Below are positions 5,379-9,254 of a DNA stretch of 9,254 bases, in pieces. Under the pieces are notes generated by a model that had not been told where the DNA came from, did no database searches, and was given only the letters and a program-made list of their open reading frames with translations. The position numbers and the translations under genes were made by a program. This DNA is from Candidatus Eiseniibacteriota bacterium (lineage in GTDB: Bacteria > Eisenbacteria > RBG-16-71-46), in the NCBI GenBank assembly GCA_005893185.1, contig VBOS01000053.1, positions 1 through 9,254 on the forward strand. Reading direction: 5' to 3'. The first letter of the stretch is position 1; each line of letters opens with the position of its first letter.

Positions 5379-7699
5379 CGGCTTCCGGCCGCGAGCGTCA
5401 CGCGCGCGCTGCGTGTGCCGGGCGGCGCCATGACTTCGCCATCCGACGTGCCGGCCTTGAGGGGCGGCGCCGGCGCGCCCGACATGCGCGCGCCGGGCGG
5501 CAGCGTGAGCACCGACCAGACCGGCACGGGGGTCCATCGCCACTCGGCGGCTGCGCCCTCCTGCCGGAACTCGAGGTCCAGGTTTCCCCAGCGGGTCGGG
5601 GCGCGCGCGATGCGCGCGCCGCGCCACCACGACGTGCGCGCCCCGAGCGTGAGCCGCAGCGTGTCCCCCTCGTCGAACACCAGGCAGTTGCGCACCAGGG
5701 TGACGAGCGCAGATGCCGAAGAGGCGTGCGGCGGGAGGTTCGTGCCGAACTCGCCGTCCCGCGTGAACAGCTCTCCCGCTCCTCCGCTCGCCGTCCGCCA
5801 GTGCAGCAGCGCTTGGAGCACGCTGTCTGCCTGCGCCCTGCGCCCCGCGAGCAGCGCCCACGTGCCGAGATCGGCGCCGAGGTAGTAGTGGAGCGAATCC
5901 GGAGTCCCGTACCACACGAGGCCCGCGCCGCCCGCCGAGGCCCACACCCGATCCGCGAGGGCGACGAGCCTCGGATGCCGGGGCGGCAGGATCCGGCAGG
6001 GATAGCCGGCCGCGAGGTTCCCCCAGTCACGGCCTGTGAGCTGCCACGAGGGCGGCAGGTCGGGCCTGCCCGTGCGCTCGAGAGCGCGCTCGAAGTCGGC
6101 GTGATAGCGGGCGAGTGAGTCCTCGACCTCGGCGGCGGCCGACGCGTCTCCGCCGGCCCGCAGCAGCCGGGCAGCCGCGCCGTAGCCGGCGAGCGCCCAC
6201 ACGTCGTTTCCGACCAGTTGCGCGCGCGTCAGCTCCGCGTCGTTGGGATCGCCGTACGGCATCATGAGCCCCAACGGTGCACCCGACTCGCGGCCCATCG
6301 CCCGCTGCCACTCGAGCCACTTCCATGCTTCGAGCGCGGCCGCTGCGAAGCGCCTCACGGAGTCATCGGGAGCGGGGCGCATGAGCGCCTGGTCCATGAG
6401 CCACAGCGCCTGCCCCGTGCCGTCGAGCTGCCCGCGCTGGCTCAGGAACGCGCCCTGCGGCCATTGGAATCCGAGCATCCCGCGCGCCAGCTCGCGCGAC
6501 GCCCGTGTGTGCCCGCTGAGCGCCAGGGCCTGGATGGCGCGCGCCCCGTCGCGCAGCCAGATGTCGCGATACTGGAAGGGCCCGCCGATCGGCAGCCAGC
6601 GCTCGCCGCGACGCTCGCGACAGGACAGCAGCACGACCCGGGCCGCCGCGACCGCGTGCTCGACCTCCGGATCCCCGAGCGCGATCTGCATGCCCTCGCC
6701 GAGCAGGCCGGTCCAGAAACGCCGCGCCTCCGCTGCGCGATCGCGGTGGGAGGTGCGGACCCAGGCGCGCAGCGCTACGCTCTCCATCGGGTAGGCGGGG
6801 AACGCGAAGCGCAGCGCACGCTGCTCGCCGGGGCGGAGTGTCCAGTGCGCTTCGCGCTCCGCATCGCTCACGGGACCGGCGTCGGTCCACGCGTGGGCCG
6901 TCGCGACGCCCGCTCCATCCCAGAAGAGCGGCGCGTCCCGGCCGGGAGGAGCGTCGAACGCGACGAATGCCGGAGTGGAGTCGGGACGCTCGATGCGGGC
7001 CGCGAGCCGCGCGTTCACGGTGCGGACCCAGGCGCGCAGCGCTGCGCTCTCCATCGGGTAGGCGGGGAACGCGAAGCGCAGCGCGCGCTGCTCGCCCGGA
7101 CGGAGTGTCCAGTGCGCTTCGCGCTCCGCATCGCTCACGGGACGGGCGTCGGTCCACGCGTGGGCCGCCGCGACGCCCGCTTCATCCCAGAAGAGCGGCG
7201 CGTCCCGGCCGGGAGGAGCGTCGAACGCGACGAATGCCGGAGTGGAGTCGGGACGCTCGATGCGGGCCGCGAGCCGCGCGCTCACCGGCGCGCCGCCGGC
7301 GTTCAGCACCCGGACTTCGAGCGAGACGACGAGGTTCGAGTCGCGCGGCGAGCCGAGCGCGGCCGCTTCGAAAGCGAACTGCACGTCCCCCGCACGGCGC
7401 ATCCAGTGCAGCACCGGAAGCCAGCGATCTTCCGCGGCGATCGCGCGCGGCGGGCCAGCTGCCGCGCCTCCGGCGGAGGCGTCGAATCGCACTCGCCACT
7501 CGCCGTTGTAGAGACCGCCCTCGGGCGTCACGAGGAACGCGCGCGTCGCTCCGGGCCACATCAACGCGCCGGTCGGCCTGCGATAGGCCTCGGGGATCGA
7601 ATCCGGATCGAAGGTCCTCGCGTGGCGAGCGCAGCCTGCGCCGAGGCACGTCGCCGCCACCAGCAGCATCGCCACCGCAGGCATGACGGCCCGCTTCAT
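5375..7699 (-). CDS. Six-hairpin glycosidase-like exported protein, probable lipoprotein
   Basis: A 774-residue protein. The N-terminus (MKRAVMPAVAMLL, then CLGAGC with C23) is a signal peptide with a lipoprotein-like but imperfect lipobox. Residues about 40-320 look like a beta-sandwich region; within it 139-227 and 228-316 are near-identical tandem copies. Residues about 325-680 resemble (alpha/alpha)6-barrel glycosidases: PFQYRDIWLRDGARAI (374-389), GQLDGTGQALWLMDQ (423-437), the GNDVWALAGYGAAARLL helix and FTRDGEFGTNLPPHASS (645-661). A C-terminal beta domain follows, with LRLTLGARTSWWRG and the common TRWGNLDLEF pattern. D425, E650 and others are possible acid residues, but I cannot assign catalysis, family number or sugar substrate. 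ATG 7699 has GGGAG 7 nt upstream and lies 14 bp after the peptidase stop. A longer in-frame reading to 7894 overlaps the peptidase gene and is rejected. Confidence 0.8.
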   Translation of the reverse strand: MKRAVMPAVAMLLVAATCLGAGCARHARTFDPDSIPEAYRRPTGALMWPGATRAFLVTPEGGLYNGEWRVRFDASAGGAAAGPPRAIAAEDRWLPVLHWMRRAGDVQFAFEAAALGSPRDSNLVVSLEVRVLNAGGAPVSARLAARIERPDSTPAFVAFDAPPGRDAPLFWDEAGVAAAHAWTDARPVSDAEREAHWTLRPGEQRALRFAFPAYPMESAALRAWVRTVNARLAARIERPDSTPAFVAFDAPPGRDAPLFWDGAGVATAHAWTDAGPVSDAEREAHWTLRPGEQRALRFAFPAYPMESVALRAWVRTSHRDRAAEARRFWTGLLGEGMQIALGDPEVEHAVAAARVVLLSCRERRGERWLPIGGPFQYRDIWLRDGARAIQALALSGHTRASRELARGMLGFQWPQGAFLSQRGQLDGTGQALWLMDQALMRPAPDDSVRRFAAAALEAWKWLEWQRAMGRESGAPLGLMMPYGDPNDAELTRAQLVGNDVWALAGYGAAARLLRAGGDASAAAEVEDSLARYHADFERALERTGRPDLPPSWQLTGRDWGNLAAGYPCRILPPRHPRLVALADRVWASAGGAGLVWYGTPDSLHYYLGADLGTWALLAGRRAQADSVLQALLHWRTASGGAGELFTRDGEFGTNLPPHASSASALVTLVRNCLVFDEGDTLRLTLGARTSWWRGARIARAPTRWGNLDLEFRQEGAAAEWRWTPVPVWSVLTLPPGARMSGAPAPPLKAGTSDGEVMAPPGTRSARVTLAAGSR
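6752..7018 (-). repeat. 267-bp tandem duplication, second copy in reading order
   Basis: This encodes residues 228-316 of the glycosidase-like protein and abuts the other copy (7019-7285). By direct comparison the two copies differ at 8 of 267 positions. The unit is 89 codons, so the reading frame is kept. Protein differences from the first copy are S/N, E/G, A/T, R/G and A/V. Confidence 0.95.
7019..7285 (-). repeat. 267-bp tandem duplication, first copy in reading order
   Basis: This encodes residues 139-227. The flanks show how the duplication joined: the upstream context is GGAPVSARLA, the internal junction is WVRT-VNARLA, and the downstream exit is WVRT-SHRDR. A single-copy ancestor would read from GGAPVSARLA through WVRTSHRDR without interruption. 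Five of the eight base differences change an amino acid, so little purifying selection has acted since the copies arose. Confidence 0.95.
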
Positions 7700-7706
7700 C
7701 GGCCCG

Positions 7707-7711
7707 CTCCC
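7707..7711 (-). promoter_or_regulatory. Ribosome binding site of the glycosidase-like gene
   Basis: GGGAG on the minus strand lies 7 nt before the ATG at 7699, inside the 14-bp gap after the peptidase stop. It decides the start over the longer overlapping reading to 7894. Confidence 0.6.
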
Positions 7712-7713
7712 GC

Positions 7714-8865
7714 TCAGGGCTTCTCGCCGAGCCGCTCGAGCATCATGCGCGCGGTTTCGCCGTGGGGATTGATCTCCAGGGCGTGGCGCAGGGCGTCCGC
7801 CGCGTGCGCGTTGTCTTCGCGGGCGATCAGGGCCTCGCCCAGGGTCCGCCACGCCAGGTACGAGCCGGGGTCCAGGCCGACGAGCACCTCGCACAGGGTG
7901 GCCGCCTCCGCCGCCTGGCCGGAATCCATGAGATCGCCGGCGAGCCGTAGCGGCCGGCGCTCGAGGCCCTCATTCCAGGGATTCGGGTACTGGCGGCGCC
8001 AGGCATCGCGAGCCTCCGCCCCGGCTTGCAGTCCGTTCGCCCGCGCTGCCTCCAGGATGCGACTGCCGAGCGAGCCCCGCAGCACGACGTCGATCACGGC
8101 TTCGAGCGCCCGATCCCGGCCATCGCTCCAGTCGGCGAACGTCGAGCGCACCGCCAGGTCCGGAGTGATCCATTTGCGCTCGTCCGTGGGGAAACGTGAC
8201 ATCCAAGGGACCGTCGAGACCTGGAGCAAGAGCCGGAGATTCGGCGTATGAAGCTCGGGCGCGTCGCCGTAGTGATTCACGCGGCCGCCCGTGGGCTCTC
8301 CGACGAACGTCACGCGGGTCTGGTTGTCGAGGAACACGGCCGCGTTCATGGCCGCGGAGAACGTTCCGCGGTCCACGATCGCGAACAGCGCGCCGTCGCG
8401 ATCGATCCACGGCCGCTCGACGATGCCGCGGATCAGCGGATCGAGGATCGAATTGTTCCCGCCGTGGTCGTGGCGCAGGTCGATCACGAACGCCCGCGGC
8501 TTCAGTTCGTCCATCATGCGAAACAGCTTCCGAAAGAATTCGAAATAGGCGAGCTTGCCCGAGACCGGGTCCACCCTCCGCATCCGCAGATAGAGCACGC
8601 GATACTCCTGCAGGTACTCGAGCCACCACGCATCCGCTTCGTTCAGATCGCAGCGCGGCGGACCACCGGAGGGGAAGCGGCGCGCGCCGGTCCAGCCGGC
8701 CGGGACCCGGGGCTCGGTCTCGAGGAACGCTTCGGGGAACCCCGCGGGCGGTCGGCCGCCCGAAACCGCGAGCTGCTCGCGCTTTCCGTCGGGTCGCTCG
8801 ATCTCGATCGTGACCCGGTCGCGCGCGGCGGCGAGGCCCAGCGTCTTGAGCAGGGCCGGCATCAT
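7714..8865 (-). CDS. S41-type peptidase-like protein with C-terminal TPRs, 3' part after a frameshift
   Basis: This frame gives 383 residues from ATG 8865, but it looks like the downstream part of a longer gene whose 5' part is in another frame. Its first residues (MMPALLKTL) continue the PDZ-like region of the 5' part. The S41 core is seen in VLYLRMRR (90-97), VIDLRHDHGGNN (127-138), the probable nucleophile S170 in GTFSAAMNAAVFL, and GEPTGGRVNHYGD (189-201). The last is typical of S41 relatives, yet no lysine sits where the Ser-Lys dyad of CtpA-type enzymes would have one, so a tricorn-like or weakened active site is possible. Residues about 305-378 form TPR-like helices (AYLAWRTLGEALIA-type pattern: SYLAWRTLGEALIA, HALEINPHGETA). 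The stop is 14 bp before the glycosidase-like gene, suggesting one operon. If translated alone it would lack the signal and the N-terminal domain. Confidence 0.78.
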   Translation of the reverse strand: MMPALLKTLGLAAARDRVTIEIERPDGKREQLAVSGGRPPAGFPEAFLETEPRVPAGWTGARRFPSGGPPRCDLNEADAWWLEYLQEYRVLYLRMRRVDPVSGKLAYFEFFRKLFRMMDELKPRAFVIDLRHDHGGNNSILDPLIRGIVERPWIDRDGALFAIVDRGTFSAAMNAAVFLDNQTRVTFVGEPTGGRVNHYGDAPELHTPNLRLLLQVSTVPWMSRFPTDERKWITPDLAVRSTFADWSDGRDRALEAVIDVVLRGSLGSRILEAARANGLQAGAEARDAWRRQYPNPWNEGLERRPLRLAGDLMDSGQAAEAATLCEVLVGLDPGSYLAWRTLGEALIAREDNAHAADALRHALEINPHGETARMMLERLGEKP

Positions 8866-8868
8866 GCG
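8866..8868 (-). other. Apparent +1 frameshift position in the S41-like gene
   Basis: Coding signal changes frame here. Upstream codons (GTG GTG AGC ATC GGC GGG GTC) end mostly in G or C in one frame; downstream codons (ATG ATG CCG GCC CTG CTC AAG) do so in the next. The protein sense also changes: GGVAPDQA continues sensibly into MMPALLKTL only if one base is skipped near 8866. The original frame remains open to 7970 but becomes Arg/Pro-rich, as out-of-frame translations here do. Confidence 0.75.
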
Positions 8869-9254
8869 CCTGGTCCGGTGCGACCCCGCCGATGCTCACC
8901 ACCTTCGCCCCGGCCGCCCGCGCGAACGGCGGCCCGGCGGCGCCGACGTAGAGCCCGTCTTCGCAGGGTCTGAGCCACAGCGGCAGAACCGCATCGAAGC
9001 CCAGAGCGGGAAACGTCCCGATCAGGATCGTGTGTCCGTCGCCGAGAGACGCGACCAGCCGCATGCAGTCCGCCGCCAGCCCGGGGTCGTCGGTGGTCGC
9101 GATGCGCTGACCGATCGCGGCAGCTGCCGAATCGAAAGCGGCACGAGATGAGAAGGCGAAGGGGCGCGGGTGAATCGTCGTGACGCGGTCCACGACGAAG
9201 GCCAGATCCTCGCGCCAGCGCCGCACCCGCGCCGTGTCGGCGAGCGACTGCGGG
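8867..9254 (-). CDS. S41-type peptidase-like protein, 5' part, truncated by the window edge
   Basis: The frame is open to the right edge, so the true start lies outside the window. About 129 residues are seen. They begin PQSLADTARVRRWREDLAFV, then THIHP-like TTIHPRPFAFSSRAAFD, the W-x-DL and HP-x-x-F pattern common in the N-terminal region of S41 relatives. SLGDGHTILIG matches the family segment before the catalytic domain, and FARAAGAKVVSIGGVAPDQ looks like a PDZ-type loop that sets substrate access. The sense of the reading ends at the frameshift near 8866, although no stop comes until 7970. With the 3' part it makes one S41-TPR protein. The missing N-terminus probably carries a signal peptide, which cannot be checked here. 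Confidence 0.7.

Noticed and set aside
4092..5885. A 597-codon plus-strand frame antisense to the tandem-TPR gene
   Set aside because: It is Arg-rich low-complexity text without domains, opposite a gene with a signal peptide, repeat structure and ATGA coupling.
5379..5945. An N-terminal extension of the tandem-TPR frame to 5945
   Set aside because: It overlaps the glycosidase-like gene, and the signal peptide follows directly from the ATG at 5378.
7700..7894. An N-terminal extension of the glycosidase-like frame to 7894
   Set aside because: It overlaps the TPR end of the peptidase gene and would bury the signal peptide that starts at ATG 7699.
6218..8251. A 677-codon plus-strand frame showing an internal repeat
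   Set aside because: The repeat is only the antisense reading of the 267-bp duplication; no coding features support this strand.
7970..8866. Continuation of the S41 5' frame down to the stop at 7970
   Set aside because: After 8866 it loses family sense and becomes Arg/Pro/Ala-rich, while the adjacent frame carries the S41 core.
1..9254. CRISPR arrays, tRNA genes, insertion-sequence ends or a defence system
   Set aside because: No regularly spaced direct repeats, tRNA-like sequence, transposase, nuclease or terminal inverted repeats were recognised on either strand.

Overview
The window is a very GC-rich stretch of bacterial DNA. Every gene I can support lies on the minus strand, so transcription runs from the right edge to the left. 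No tRNA, rRNA, CRISPR array, insertion sequence or phage gene was seen. The base composition, plus a eukaryotic-type Ser/Thr kinase fused to a TolB-like domain and TPRs, suits groups such as Eisenbacteria, Gemmatimonadota, Acidobacteriota or Myxococcota. This is an inference from style; there is no phylogenetic marker in the window.

In transcription order: (1) 9254-7714 is an S41-type peptidase-like protein with a C-terminal TPR region. It is cut by the window edge and split by an apparent one-base frameshift near 8866. (2) 7699-5375 is a probable lipoprotein ending in a six-hairpin (alpha/alpha)6 glycosidase-like domain. Its N-terminal beta domain carries a young 267-bp in-frame tandem duplication. 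(3) 5378-4122 overlaps the previous stop by ATGA. It encodes a protein made of two paralogous signal-peptide/TPR-like modules fused head to tail. (4) After 86 bp holding a GC hairpin, an AACCGGTT palindrome and a possible -10 element comes a soluble Ser/Thr kinase-TolB-TPR protein (4035-1753). (5) A sulfite-oxidase-type molybdenum enzyme (1721-552) follows. (6) Its probable electron acceptor, a small mono-heme cytochrome c (565-38), starts 14 nt inside it.

Two functional blocks appear. The right block (peptidase, glycosidase-like lipoprotein, tandem-TPR protein) is packed with a 14-bp gap and a 4-nt overlap and looks envelope-associated. The left block joins a cytosolic signalling kinase to a SorAB-like periplasmic oxidoreductase pair. 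The kinase stop forms a GTGA overlap with a good candidate start that is out of frame with the molybdoenzyme, so a small indel in its N-terminal leader is suspected.

I see no clear new defence or mobile system. The most informative features are the two duplications (267 bp in the glycosidase-like gene; whole-module fusion in the TPR gene), the two suspected frameshifts, and the kinase-molybdoenzyme-cytochrome linkage.
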